Positions 52,488 to 61,311 of a stretch of DNA of 64,000 nt are shown one piece after another. The stretch comes from Frigidibacter sp. Its GTDB lineage: Bacteria; Pseudomonadota; Alphaproteobacteria; Rhodobacterales; Rhodobacteraceae. Made by a program: the position numbers and the translations under genes. A model generated the notes under the pieces. That model saw only the letters and a program-made list of their open reading frames with translations, made no database searches and was not told where the DNA came from. The first letter of the stretch is position 1. The number at the start of each line of letters is the position of its first letter. The stretch covers positions 38,947 to 102,946 of the forward strand of contig NZ_JAUYTT010000019.1 in NCBI RefSeq assembly GCF_030695035.1, read 5' to 3'.

Positions 52488-54074
52488 ATGGCAGACCGGG
52501 TGGTGGTGGTGGGTGGTGGCCTCGGTGGGCTGGCCGCGGCGTGTGTGGCCGCGGCGCGTGGGCACAAGGTGACGGTGCTGGACAAGAACCCCTGGATGGG
52601 GGGGAAGGCGGCGGTTCTGAATCTGGAGGCGCCGGATGGGTCCGGGTCGTTCCGGTTCGACATGGGGCCGACGATTCTGACGGTGCCGCGGGTGTTGCGG
52701 CGGATCTACGCGGAGGCGGGGCGCGACCAGGCGAAGGAGTTGCCGCTGATCCGGCTGGACCCGCAGTGGCGTTGTTTCTTCGAGGATGGCACGCAGATCG
52801 ACCTGATGGCCGATGTCGCCACCATGCAGGCGGAGATCGAGAAGTTCGCACCGGGCCGTGGCTTGGGCGAGGGGTATCGCAAGTTCCAGGAGGAGAGCCG
52901 GCACCTGCATGGCGTCTCGGAGAAGTTCTTCTTCTGGCGGCCGGTCGAGGGTGTGACGGACACCATCGACATGAAGGCGAATCTCAACCCGAACACGCTG
53001 CGGGATGTGTTGTCGCTGAAGATGGGCCAGACGGCGGCCAAGATCATCCGTGGCCATGTTCCGGATGAGCGGCTGGCGCAGATGCTGGACCATTACTGCC
53101 AGTATATCGGCTCCTCGCCCTATCTGGCGCCGGCGGTGGTGTGCTCGATCGGCGACATGCAGGCGAGCGAGGGTGTCTGGTACCCCGTGGGCGGAACGCG
53201 CGCGGTGGCGGAGGGCCTGGCCAAGCTGGCTGGCGAGTTGGGCGCGGAGCTACGCACCAATGCCGAGGTGACGGGCTTTGACATCGAGAACGGCGCCATC
53301 AAGGGCGTGCGCGTGGGCAGCGAGACGATCGCCTGCGATGCGGTGATCTCCAATATGGACGCCATCCGCACCTACAAGGAGCTGGTGGGCGGCGAGCCGG
53401 GCCGGAAATACGCCAAGAAGAACTTCGAGCCGGCGTGTTCGGGCGTGGTGCTCTATCTCGGCCTGAACAAGCGCTACGACCACCTGGCGCATCACTGCTT
53501 CGTCTTCTCCCGCGATGCGGAGGAGGAGTTCGATGCAATCTACAAGAAGGGCGAGCCGGCCCCCGACCCCACCGCCTACCTCGCCGCCACGTCGTGCAGC
53601 GATGACGGCACCGCCCCGGCGGGCGGGGAGGCGCTGTATGTGCTGGTCCACACCCCGCATCTGCGCCCGCACCATGACTGGTCCAAGATGTTCCCGAAGT
53701 ACCGGCAGACCATCCTGGACAAGCTGAAGCGCACCGCGGGGATGGAGGATATCGAGGAGCGGATCGTGGTCGAAAGCCAGCTCACGCCCGTCGATATCCA
53801 TGAGCGCTACAAGGTGCTGGATGGCGCGATCTACGGCCTCGCCAGCCATGGCAGCTTCACCGGCGCCTTCAAGCCGGGCAACCGGTCCAAGATGGTGAAG
53901 GGCCTGTATCTCTGCGGTGGCGCCGCGCATCCGGGGCCGGGCATGCCGATGGTGATGATGTCCGGCTGGATCGCGGCGGATGCGCTGGACCGCGACCGCG
54001 GTGGCAAGGGCATGTCGGATGCGGCACGCGAGGCCGGGCGGCGGGAGGCGGAGCTGGCCGCCGCGGCGGAGTAG
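52488..54074 (+). CDS. Carotenoid desaturase/oxygenase-type flavoprotein (CrtP/CrtN-like)
   Basis: A second CrtI-family protein, 528 residues, distinct from the first. The N-terminal fold is VVVVGGGLGGLAAACVAAARGHKVTVLDKNPWMGGKAAVL. The C-terminal signature reads GLYLCGGAAHPGPGMPMVMMSGWIAADAL, the form of CrtD/CrtP-like enzymes rather than CrtI proper. With a C30 chain its likely job is oxidation of a terminal methyl group (CrtP type) or a second desaturation. The start has ACGGAGGAA. Many valine and glycine codons are GTG/GGT, a usage somewhat unlike its neighbours, which may hint at separate acquisition. Confidence 0.85.
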   Translation: MADRVVVVGGGLGGLAAACVAAARGHKVTVLDKNPWMGGKAAVLNLEAPDGSGSFRFDMGPTILTVPRVLRRIYAEAGRDQAKELPLIRLDPQWRCFFEDGTQIDLMADVATMQAEIEKFAPGRGLGEGYRKFQEESRHLHGVSEKFFFWRPVEGVTDTIDMKANLNPNTLRDVLSLKMGQTAAKIIRGHVPDERLAQMLDHYCQYIGSSPYLAPAVVCSIGDMQASEGVWYPVGGTRAVAEGLAKLAGELGAELRTNAEVTGFDIENGAIKGVRVGSETIACDAVISNMDAIRTYKELVGGEPGRKYAKKNFEPACSGVVLYLGLNKRYDHLAHHCFVFSRDAEEEFDAIYKKGEPAPDPTAYLAATSCSDDGTAPAGGEALYVLVHTPHLRPHHDWSKMFPKYRQTILDKLKRTAGMEDIEERIVVESQLTPVDIHERYKVLDGAIYGLASHGSFTGAFKPGNRSKMVKGLYLCGGAAHPGPGMPMVMMSGWIAADALDRDRGGKGMSDAAREAGRREAELAAAAE

Positions 54075-54081
54075 CCATGCC

Positions 54082-54909
54082 ATGAATGCCATGCCGGAAA
54101 GGGCCGGGGGCGAGGCGGGCGAAAGCCCGGTCACGCTGTACGACCCGCGCCGCATGGCGTTCTTCCACTACATGTTCACCCGCTTCTTCCGCAAACACAT
54201 GCGGGCCGGGCGGGTGGCCCGCTGGGGTCTGCCGCAGGAATACGGCGCCCGGCCACTGGTGGTCTTCGCCAACCATCCGGGCTGGTGGGACGGTGTCGCC
54301 TTCATGCTGCTGTCGCAGCGGCTGTTTCCCGGGCGGCGCATGTTCGTGCCGATGGATGCCGGGGCGATCACCAAGTACCGCTTCATGACGCGCATCGGTG
54401 TCTTCGGTGTGGAAGGCGGCACGCCGCGCGGTGCCGTGGCCTTCCTGCGCACGGCGCGGCAGGTGCTGGCGGCGCCGGACCGCATGTTGTGGATGAACGC
54501 GCCCGGCCGGTTCAGCGATGTGCGTGAGCGCCCGGTGCCGATCGCCCCCGGCATGTCCCGCCTGCCGGAGATGGCGCCGGATGCGCTGTTCGTGCCGCTG
54601 GCGCTGGACTACCCGTTCTGGTCGGAGCGCAAGGCGGAGATGCTGTGTGCCTTCGGCCCGCCGATCGAGGCGGCGAGCCTTGCCGCGCTGCCGCGGGAGG
54701 ATCGGCTGGCGGTGCTGTCGGGGGCGCTGGCCGCCACCATGGACCGGCTGGCGGAGGATGCCATCGCCCGCGAACCGGCGCGATTCGAGACGCTGCTGCA
54801 GGGCCCCGAAGGCATGGGCGGCATCTACCAGCTCTGGCGACGCTTGCTTTCCGCGATCAAGGGACAATCATTCGACCCAAGACATGATCCCAAGGGGGGG
54901 GCGGGCTAG
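54082..54909 (+). CDS. Lysophospholipid/glycerol acyltransferase family protein (predicted carotenoid acyltransferase)
   Basis: A 275-residue acyltransferase with the NHPGWWD catalytic motif (HX4D, near residue 63) and a C-terminal substrate region. It has one possible short amphipathic N-terminal helix but no strong membrane helix. In a C30 carotenoid cluster with a glycosyltransferase, the natural role is acylation of the sugar on the carotenoid, as CrtO does in staphyloxanthin with an unrelated protein. A housekeeping glycerolipid role is less likely given the operon. It starts 7 bases after the second desaturase and ends 3 bases before the next gene. Confidence 0.8.
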   Translation: MNAMPERAGGEAGESPVTLYDPRRMAFFHYMFTRFFRKHMRAGRVARWGLPQEYGARPLVVFANHPGWWDGVAFMLLSQRLFPGRRMFVPMDAGAITKYRFMTRIGVFGVEGGTPRGAVAFLRTARQVLAAPDRMLWMNAPGRFSDVRERPVPIAPGMSRLPEMAPDALFVPLALDYPFWSERKAEMLCAFGPPIEAASLAALPREDRLAVLSGALAATMDRLAEDAIAREPARFETLLQGPEGMGGIYQLWRRLLSAIKGQSFDPRHDPKGGAG

Positions 54910-54912
54910 GCG

Positions 54913-56025
54913 ATGGATAATGATGCCACTTGGGATTTCACCTGGGCCTGGATAGCGCTCGCCCTGGCCATGTTCCCGGCCACCATGGGGGTCGTGAACC
55001 TGTTCCTCGTGCGTCCGCCGCGCGGGGTGCCGGCCAGTGGTACGCTGGTCTCCATCCTGGTGCCGGCGCGCAATGAAGCGGCGAACATCTCGGGCTGCCT
55101 CGATGCCGCACTGGCCTCTGCCGGCGTGGCGGTCGAGGTGGTGGTGATGGATGACGGCTCCACCGACGGTACGGCGGAGATCGTGCGGGCCTATGCGGCG
55201 CGGGATGCGCGGGTGCGGCTGGAAGCAGCGCCCGCCTTGCCTTCGGGCTGGACCGGCAAGGTGCATGCCTGCGCCCGCCTGGCGGATGCCGCGCGCGGCA
55301 CGCATTTCCTGTTCATCGATGCCGATGTGCGCCTGGCGCCGGACGCCGCCGCCAGCATGGCCGGCCATGCGGCGCGCACCGGCACGGTGATGGTCACCGG
55401 CGTGCCGAAGCAGGTGATCGGCTCGCTGGGCGAGGCGCTGACCGTGCCGATGATCAATTTCCTGATCTTCTGCTACCTCCCGGGCGGGGGCCGCGCCTTC
55501 ACCCAGCGTTCCGGCATGGCGGCGGCCTGTGGCCAGTTGCTCCTGGTGGAGCGCGAGGGCTATTTCGCGAGCGGCGGTCATGAAGGGGTGCGAGGCGTGC
55601 TGCATGACGGTCTGGCGCTTGCGCGCCGCATGCGCGAACACGGCCTGGCGACCGAGATCGTCGAGGGCCACGCCCTGGCCACCTGCCGCATGTACACCAA
55701 CTTCCGCGACAGCTGGGCCGGCTTCATCAAGAATGCGCGGGAGGGCATGGCAACGCCGGTGGGCCTGCCGATCTGGACCGTCATGCTCGCCGGCGCGCAT
55801 CTCTGGCCGTTCTTCTTTCTGCCGCGCAGCGCGGCGATCCTGGCGCTGGCGCTCGGCTTCGCGCTGCGCGCCGCCGTCACGCTGCGGGTGCGGGAGCCGT
55901 GGTGGACCATTCCGCTGCATCCGCTGACCGTGCTGGTGGCGCTGGCCATCCAGTGGGCGGCGCTGGTCCGCGGGCTGATGGGCAAGCCGGCCGGCTGGAA
56001 GGGGCGGGCCTATGAGCCCGTCTAG
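54913..56025 (+). CDS. Glycosyltransferase family 2 (CrtQ-like)
   Basis: A 370-residue enzyme with the GT-A fold. SILVPARNEAANISGCLDAAL is the N-terminal nucleotide-sugar site, VVVMDDGSTDGT and FIDADVRLAPDAA are the acidic motifs. A membrane helix lies at the start (ALALAMFPATMGVVNLFLV) and more helices near the end (LWPFFFLPRSAAILALALGFALRAAV), so it is bound to the inner membrane. In staphyloxanthin synthesis CrtQ glucosylates the carotenoic acid, and this is the most likely role here. The sugar cannot be predicted. Only seven bases separate it from the next gene. Confidence 0.88.
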   Translation: MDNDATWDFTWAWIALALAMFPATMGVVNLFLVRPPRGVPASGTLVSILVPARNEAANISGCLDAALASAGVAVEVVVMDDGSTDGTAEIVRAYAARDARVRLEAAPALPSGWTGKVHACARLADAARGTHFLFIDADVRLAPDAAASMAGHAARTGTVMVTGVPKQVIGSLGEALTVPMINFLIFCYLPGGGRAFTQRSGMAAACGQLLLVEREGYFASGGHEGVRGVLHDGLALARRMREHGLATEIVEGHALATCRMYTNFRDSWAGFIKNAREGMATPVGLPIWTVMLAGAHLWPFFFLPRSAAILALALGFALRAAVTLRVREPWWTIPLHPLTVLVALAIQWAALVRGLMGKPAGWKGRAYEPV

Positions 56026-56031
56026 CTGAAC

Positions 56032-57642
56032 ATGGACCAGTCCGAGTTCGCGGCCGGGCTTGCCGCCGGTCCGCCGAACCGGACGGAAACGACGGAGAAT
56101 TTCCCGGTCGCCTCCCGCCTTCTGCCGCCCGAATTGCGGCCGAAGGTGATGGCCTTCTACCGCTTCGCCCGCATGGCGGATGATATCGCCGATGCGCCGG
56201 AGCTTTCGCCGCCAGCCAAGCTGGCCCGCCTCGATGCCATGGAACGCCTGCTGGACGACCCGCAGGGCCCGCTGGCCGAGGTCGGCACGGCGGAGGCGCG
56301 GGTGCTGCTCTCGGCCTTCCGGCAGGATGCCGTGCAGCAGCGCTACCCGGATTGGCCGGCGCTTGAGGATTATTGCAAACGCTCCGCCGCGCCGGTTGGC
56401 CGCATGCTGCTGCGCCTGCATGGGGAGGCGCATCCGCAGGCCGAACCGGCCGCCGATGCGCTGTGCGCGGCGTTGCAGATCCTGAACCATCTGCAGGATC
56501 TGGTGCCGGACCGCACGGCGATGGGCCGCATCTACCTGCCCGAACCCTGGATGGCGCTGGCGGGCGGTGAGGGAGGCTTCTTCGCGCCCAACAATCCGCA
56601 GCGCCGCGCCGTGCTGGATGCGGCGCTGGACCGGGTGGAGGCAACGCTGGAGGTGGCGGCGCCGCTGCCGCGCCTGCTGCAATCCCGCCTGAAGCGCCAG
56701 GCGGCGGTGACGCTGGCGCTGGCCTGGCGCCTGCTGGCCCGGCTGCGTGCGGCGGACCCGGTGGCCGGGCGCGTCGCCCTGCGCCGTGTGGATTTCGCCG
56801 CCGCCTTCGCCGGCCTGCTGCGCCCGCCGCCCGGCGATGCCGATGTGGTGCGCGCCCGGGTGGATCGCGCCGGCAGCAGCTTCGGCCGCGGCATGGCGGT
56901 GCTGAAGGGCGAACGCCGCCGGGCGCTGTATGCCGTGTATGGCTTCTGCCGCGCGGTGGACGACATTGCCGATGGCGCGATGCCGGAGGCTGAGAAGCGC
57001 CGCCTGCTGGCCGCCTGGCGCGGCAAGCTGGTGCGTGCGGATTGTGCGCTGTCCGCCGAACTCGCCTGGGCGCGCGCCGCCTTCGCGCTGCCGCTGGCCG
57101 AATGCGTCGCCATGATCGACGGCATGGAGACCGATGCCACCCCCGGCCTGCGCCTGCCGGATGAGGCGGCGCTGGATGCCTATTGCCGCCGCGTCGCCGG
57201 CAGCGTCGGCGCCATGGCGGTGCGGATCTTCGGCGCGCCGGGGGCGGAGGATTTCGGCCTGGCGCTCGGCCGCACCCTGCAGCTGGTCAACATCGTGCGC
57301 GACGTGGATGAGGACGCGGCGATCGACCGCGTCTATGTCCCGGCTTCCTCGCTGGCCCGCCACGGCGTGCCGCCCGGCACCCCTTCGGCCATCGTCGCGC
57401 ACCCGCATTTCGCGCTATGCTGCGAAGACCTCGCGGCGCGGGCGGCGGCCGGCTTCGCGCGGGCGGAACTGGAATTGCAGGAGCATGACGCGAAGGCGAT
57501 GAAACCGGCGCGCATCATGATGTGGGGCTACCGCAGGCTGCTGGACCGCATGCTGGCCGCCGGCTTCGCCCATCCGCGCCGGCGGCCGCGGCTGGGGCGG
57601 GCGGAGAAGCTGCGCATGGCCTGGCTGGCGGTGCGCCCATGA
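56032..57642 (+). CDS. Fused HpnC-HpnD squalene-route synthase
   Basis: A 536-residue single chain holding two trans-isoprenyl diphosphate synthase domains that are normally separate proteins. The first (about residues 20-255) is HpnC-like: D50DIAD54 and LNHLQDLVPD with D156 and D160, then GRIYLP. The second (about 275-536) is HpnD-like: D310DIAD314, VNIVRDVDED with D424, D426 and D428, and RVYVP. HpnD makes presqualene diphosphate from farnesyl diphosphate; HpnC converts it to hydroxysqualene, which HpnE reduces to squalene. Both acid pairs are intact, so both steps may work. The linker is only ~20 residues and the HpnC part is a little short. A single unbroken frame with no stop makes the fusion real in this sequence. 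Confidence 0.88.
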   Translation: MDQSEFAAGLAAGPPNRTETTENFPVASRLLPPELRPKVMAFYRFARMADDIADAPELSPPAKLARLDAMERLLDDPQGPLAEVGTAEARVLLSAFRQDAVQQRYPDWPALEDYCKRSAAPVGRMLLRLHGEAHPQAEPAADALCAALQILNHLQDLVPDRTAMGRIYLPEPWMALAGGEGGFFAPNNPQRRAVLDAALDRVEATLEVAAPLPRLLQSRLKRQAAVTLALAWRLLARLRAADPVAGRVALRRVDFAAAFAGLLRPPPGDADVVRARVDRAGSSFGRGMAVLKGERRRALYAVYGFCRAVDDIADGAMPEAEKRRLLAAWRGKLVRADCALSAELAWARAAFALPLAECVAMIDGMETDATPGLRLPDEAALDAYCRRVAGSVGAMAVRIFGAPGAEDFGLALGRTLQLVNIVRDVDEDAAIDRVYVPASSLARHGVPPGTPSAIVAHPHFALCCEDLAARAAAGFARAELELQEHDAKAMKPARIMMWGYRRLLDRMLAAGFAHPRRRPRLGRAEKLRMAWLAVRP

Positions 57643-57652
57643 GGATGCGGGC

Positions 57653-58894
57653 ATGACGGTCCATGTGGTCGGCGCCGGCGTGGCCGGGCTGGCGGCGGCG
57701 CTGGCCCTGGTGCGCGGCGGCCGCCGCGTGGCGCTGCATGAGGCCGCCCCGGTGGCCGGCGGCCGCTGCCGCGCGCTGCCCGATGGCACGGATAACGGCA
57801 CCCACGCCCTGCTCGGCGCCAACCATGCGGCGCTGCGCTTCCTGGTGCAGATCGGCGCGCGGGATGGCTGGGTGGAACCCGAGCCCACCGGCCTGCCGGT
57901 GCTGGATCTGGCGAATGGCAGTGCGCGCCGTGTGGCACTGTCCCCGCTCGGCTGGGGCGATGCGGCGAAACGGCCCGATGGGGTAACACTGGGTAGCCTG
58001 TTGGCCCTGCTGCGCCTGGCGCTGCCCGGCCCGGATCGCAGCGTGGCGGAGGTCTTCGCCCACCACCCCAAGCTGCTGCGCGCGCTGGTGGAGCCGCTGA
58101 CGGTGGCCGCGTTGAACACCCCGGTGGGTGAGGCCTCCGCCCGCCGGCTTGGCGCCGTGTTGCGGCGGCTGGGTGGCAAGGGCGCGGCGCGGCTGCTGGT
58201 GGCGCGCCAGGGCCTCGGGCCGGATCTGGTGGCGCCGGCGCTGGCGACGCTGGCCTGCCACGGCGCCAATCTCCGCACCGGGGCCCGGCTGCGCGCGCTG
58301 GTGCAGGAAGGCGGCCGCGTCACCGGCCTGGATTTCGGCGCGGCGACGCAGCCGGTCGGCCCCGCCGATGCCGTGGTGCTGGCCCTGCCGCCCTGGGAGG
58401 CGCAGCGCCTGCTGCCCGGCCTGCCGGTGCCGGCCCGGCATGCGCCCATCCTGAACGTGCATTTCACCCGGCTCGAGGAGGGCGAGGTGCGCTTCATCGG
58501 GCTTCTTGGCGGGTTGGCGCAATGGGTGCTGGTGCGCCCTTCCGGCGTCTCCGTCACCGTCAGCGCCGCCGATGACAGCGTCGGGCTGAGCGATGCGGAG
58601 GCCGTTTCGCAGATCTGGCCGGAGGTGCGGGAGGCGGCGCTGCGCTTCGGCCTGCCCGGCGCCTGGCCGGTGGAACCACCCCCCGCGCGCGCGGTGCGCG
58701 AACGCCGCGCCACGCCGCGGCACGGGCTGAACCCGCCCCCGGCCCCGCCACGCTGCCCGCTGCCGAACCTGGCGCTGGCCGGCGACTGGACGCTCGCCGC
58801 GCTGCCGGCCACGATCGAGTCCGCCATCCGCTCCGGCGAGGCCGCCGCCGCCGCGCTGCTTTCCGCACGGGCCCGCCAGGCCGTCGCGGCGTGA
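57653..58894 (+). CDS. hpnE: Hydroxysqualene dehydroxylase HpnE
   Basis: A 413-residue FAD-dependent amine-oxidase-type flavoprotein. VHVVGAGVAGLAAALALVRGGRRVALHEAAPVAGGRCR is the N-terminal fold and DNGTHALLGANHAALRFLVQIG is the HpnE hallmark region. It completes squalene formation from hydroxysqualene, directly after the HpnC-HpnD fusion. In hopanoid producers the same three genes feed squalene-hopene cyclase; no shc gene is visible here, whereas carotenoid genes are, which points to a C30 pigment. Its stop overlaps the GTG start of the aldehyde dehydrogenase by four bases. Confidence 0.92.
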   Translation: MTVHVVGAGVAGLAAALALVRGGRRVALHEAAPVAGGRCRALPDGTDNGTHALLGANHAALRFLVQIGARDGWVEPEPTGLPVLDLANGSARRVALSPLGWGDAAKRPDGVTLGSLLALLRLALPGPDRSVAEVFAHHPKLLRALVEPLTVAALNTPVGEASARRLGAVLRRLGGKGAARLLVARQGLGPDLVAPALATLACHGANLRTGARLRALVQEGGRVTGLDFGAATQPVGPADAVVLALPPWEAQRLLPGLPVPARHAPILNVHFTRLEEGEVRFIGLLGGLAQWVLVRPSGVSVTVSAADDSVGLSDAEAVSQIWPEVREAALRFGLPGAWPVEPPPARAVRERRATPRHGLNPPPAPPRCPLPNLALAGDWTLAALPATIESAIRSGEAAAAALLSARARQAVAA

Positions 58895-60249
58895 GGGCGG
58901 CGGAGACCCCGGCCGGCGCGCTGGCGCGGCTGCGTACGGTGGAAGCGCGCGATGGCCGCCTGTCGCTGGACCAGCGGCGGGATCTGCTGGACCGGCTGGC
59001 CAAGACCCTGCTGGCGCGGGCGGAGGATCTGGCCGCGGCGCTGGATGCCGATTACGGCGGCAGGTCGCGGCTGGAGACGCTGCTGGCGGATGTGCTGTGT
59101 ACCGTCGATGCCGCGCGCTATTCGCGCCGCCACCTGAAAAGCTGGGCGCGGCCCCGCCGCGCCGCTGTGCCCTACCCCTTCTGGCCGGCGCGGGCGTGGG
59201 AGGAGCCGGTGCCGAAGGGCATCATCGGCATCATGGCGCCCTGGAACTACCCGGTGCAGCTGGCCCTGGTGCCGGTGGTGGATGCGCTGGCCGCCGGCAA
59301 CCGCGTGGTGGTGAAGCCGAGCGAGGGCGTCCCCCGCACCGCAGCCCTGATCGCGGAGGTGCTGGAGGCCGCGCTGGGCCCGGAGGTCGCCGCCACCGTG
59401 CTGGGCGGGCCGGATGTGGCCGCCGATTTCGCGGCGCAGCCCTGGGACCATCTGATGTTCACCGGCGGCACCGAGACCGGCCGCAAGGTGGCGCAGGCGG
59501 CCGCGCGGAACCTGGTGCCGGTGACGCTGGAACTCGGCGGCAAATGCCCGGCCGTGGTGCTGCCCGGCGCCGATCTGGCGGTGGCGGCGCGGGATATCCT
59601 GGTGGGCAAGGCGGTGAATGCCGGGCAGACCTGCATCGCGCCGGACACCGTGCTGCTGGTCGGCCACACCACCGCGGCCTTCGCGGATGCCTGCCGCGCC
59701 AGCGGCCTCGCCTTGCCCGAGACGGGCCTGGCCAGCGACGCGCAGGCAGCGCGGCTGGACCGGCTGGTGGATGGTGTGGCGCTGCAACCGCTCGGCCCGG
59801 ATGGCCCCGGCCGGCAGCGCGCCTTGGCGCTCGCCTTCCCGGACGCCGGCGCTGCGCTGGCGCGGGAGGAGGTGTTCGGCCCCGTGCTGGCGGTGGAGGC
59901 CGTGGCGGGGCTGGCAGCCGCGATCGGCTGGATCAACGCGCGCCCGGCGCCGCTCGCGATCTATCTGTTCGGCGCCACGGCGGCGGAAACGGCGGCGGTG
60001 TCCGCCGCCACCCGGTCCGGCGCCCTGGTCAGCGGGCGGACGGTGGAATATGCCGCCTTCCCGGCGCTCGGATTCGGCGGCACAGGCGGCTCGGGGCAGG
60101 GGCGTTATCACGGAAAAGCAGGATTTTTAACCTTTTCCGAGATCCGTTCACATGTTCGGCATGGCCCCTGGAGTCTAGCGCGCCTCTTTGATCTTCCAAG
60201 AAAAAGACTCGCGCACCGGTTGATCACGAGGCTGGTCGGCGTTCGTTAA
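58891..60249 (+). CDS. Aldehyde dehydrogenase family protein (predicted diapocarotenal dehydrogenase)
   Basis: A 452-residue NAD(P)-dependent enzyme of the shorter (class-3/coniferyl-aldehyde-like) type. The Glu of VTLELGGKCPAVV and the catalytic Cys248 in NAGQTCIAPD are present. In staphyloxanthin synthesis an aldehyde dehydrogenase converts the C30 carotenal to the carboxylic acid that is then glycosylated, and this gene's place in the cluster fits that role. It starts with GTG, overlapping the hpnE stop. Fatty or aromatic aldehydes are other possible substrates. It is the last gene of the cluster. Confidence 0.88.
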   Translation: MRAAETPAGALARLRTVEARDGRLSLDQRRDLLDRLAKTLLARAEDLAAALDADYGGRSRLETLLADVLCTVDAARYSRRHLKSWARPRRAAVPYPFWPARAWEEPVPKGIIGIMAPWNYPVQLALVPVVDALAAGNRVVVKPSEGVPRTAALIAEVLEAALGPEVAATVLGGPDVAADFAAQPWDHLMFTGGTETGRKVAQAAARNLVPVTLELGGKCPAVVLPGADLAVAARDILVGKAVNAGQTCIAPDTVLLVGHTTAAFADACRASGLALPETGLASDAQAARLDRLVDGVALQPLGPDGPGRQRALALAFPDAGAALAREEVFGPVLAVEAVAGLAAAIGWINARPAPLAIYLFGATAAETAAVSAATRSGALVSGRTVEYAAFPALGFGGTGGSGQGRYHGKAGFLTFSEIRSHVRHGPWSLARLFDLPRKRLAHRLITRLVGVR

Positions 60250-60267
60250 CGATGCCAATCTTGATGC

Positions 60268-60945
60268 ATGAACGCATCAGAAGAACAACGGCGGGATGTA
60301 TGCACGGAAAGGCTGTGCCTCCGTTTGCCCTTCCCCGAAGATGCCGCGGCGCTTGCTGGCCTTATGGGGCCAGAGATCAGTGCACGACTTGCATCCTGGC
60401 CGGTTCATCTGGCGCCGGAGGCTGCGGCCGCGCGGCTGGGTGAGGCCCGGGCCGCCGCGATGGCCGGGCTGGCGCTGCCCATGGTCATCACGCGGCGTGA
60501 TGGGGGTGAAATTGTCGGCTGGATCAGTGCCGCACGTTCCGAGGCCGACCGCAACCGCGCCGTGCTGACCTACTGGCTGGGCGACCGTTTCCAGCGCGAG
60601 GGGCTGATGCGGGAGGCTGCGCCGGCGGCGCTGGCTGCCATATTCAACCAGATGGGGGTCAGCGAGGTGCGCGCCGCCGTGCAGCCGGACAACGCGGCCT
60701 CCCGCGCCGTGCTGCGCGGCCTCGGCATGCGTCCGCTCGGCCTCGGCCATATCTGGTGCGCGGCGCGGGGGCGGGAGGAGCAGTGCGAGTGGTGGACCGT
60801 GCTGCGGCCGATCGAGACGATCCTGCCCCAGACGGATGTGGCGCAGGACAGGCCACCGGCGCATGCGGCGTCCTGCACCGACGGTGCCGGGGTGCATGCG
60901 GTGCCGAAGGACCACCCTGGCGAGTTGCGGGCCGGCGCGGCATAA
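60268..60945 (+). CDS. GNAT family N-acetyltransferase
   Basis: A 225-residue protein with the GNAT fold: YWLGDRFQREGLMREAAPAALAAIFNQMGVSEVRAAVQPDNAASRAVLRGLGM holds the acetyl-CoA loop and the family end. The N-terminal TERLCLRLPFPEDAAALAGLMG is typical of RimJ/RimL-type ribosomal or small-molecule acetyltransferases. The last ~60 residues are poorly conserved. The substrate is unknown. It begins 18 bases after the aldehyde dehydrogenase stop but its link to pigment synthesis is unproven. The tRNA-Leu gene starts 12 bases after its stop. Confidence 0.85.
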   Translation: MNASEEQRRDVCTERLCLRLPFPEDAAALAGLMGPEISARLASWPVHLAPEAAAARLGEARAAAMAGLALPMVITRRDGGEIVGWISAARSEADRNRAVLTYWLGDRFQREGLMREAAPAALAAIFNQMGVSEVRAAVQPDNAASRAVLRGLGMRPLGLGHIWCAARGREEQCEWWTVLRPIETILPQTDVAQDRPPAHAASCTDGAGVHAVPKDHPGELRAGAA

Positions 60946-60956
60946 GCGGTGTGAAG

Positions 60957-61038
60957 GCGGGCGTGCCGGAACGGTAGACGGAAGGGTCTTAAAAACCCTC
61001 GGCCCTGTGCCATGCGGGTTCGATCCCCGCCGCCCGCA
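60957..61038 (+). tRNA. tRNA-Leu (anticodon UAA)
   Basis: Acceptor stem GCGGGCG pairs with CGCCCGC at the 3' end, with a discriminator A at 61038. The anticodon stem AGGGT/ACCCT encloses the loop CTTAAAA, giving anticodon TAA. A long variable arm (GGC..GCC) and a GCGGG/CCCGC T stem around TTCGATC complete the class II tRNA. CCA is not encoded. It lies in the space between the GNAT and the alpha-2-macroglobulin genes. Confidence 0.95.
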
Positions 61039-61311
61039 ATTCCCTGGTCCCGCGGCGGCAGCCTCGCGGTGCCGCCCTTGCCCTGCGCCAGCCGGGCGAA
61101 ATTCGCACCCTCGGCACCCGCATCGGCGATATCGGCACCGGCCTTTCCAACCTGGTGCGGCTGGATGCGCTGGCGCCTGCCGCGCGGCATCCCCGGCCTG
61201 ATCTGCGGTCGCGACGCACGAAACAAAGTTTCGTCGCGGCGGCTTCGGCATGGCTGCACGGCTGCGGTGGCCATGCCATGCTGCCCGGAAAACGCCGCGC
61301 AGGAGCCCGTC
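61039..61311. other. Gene-free stretch between tRNA-Leu and the alpha-2-macroglobulin gene
   Basis: No convincing frame is present. An imperfect dyad around ACGAAAC-AAA-GTTTCGT (61216-61232) could act as a processing or termination signal for the tRNA transcript. No copy of the tRNA 3' end was seen, so there is no evidence of an integrated element. Confidence 0.5.

Noticed and set aside
54868..57408. Long minus-strand open frame (~846 codons) opposite the glycosyltransferase and HpnC-HpnD genes
   Set aside because: Same shadow pattern, no family match, and the opposite strand holds complete enzymes.
57415..60111. Long minus-strand open frame (~898 codons) opposite hpnE and the aldehyde dehydrogenase
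   Set aside because: Composition is Arg/Ala/Gly-rich with no recognisable domain, and it lies wholly opposite well-supported genes; a GC-rich shadow frame.
60989..61279. Minus-strand frame ending AGIEPAWHRAEGF
   Set aside because: This is an antisense reading of the tRNA-Leu gene, a common false protein.
60957..61311. tRNA-Leu as an integration site for a mobile element
   Set aside because: No integrase, no repeat of the tRNA 3' end and no foreign gene content follows; the next gene is an ordinary A2M gene.
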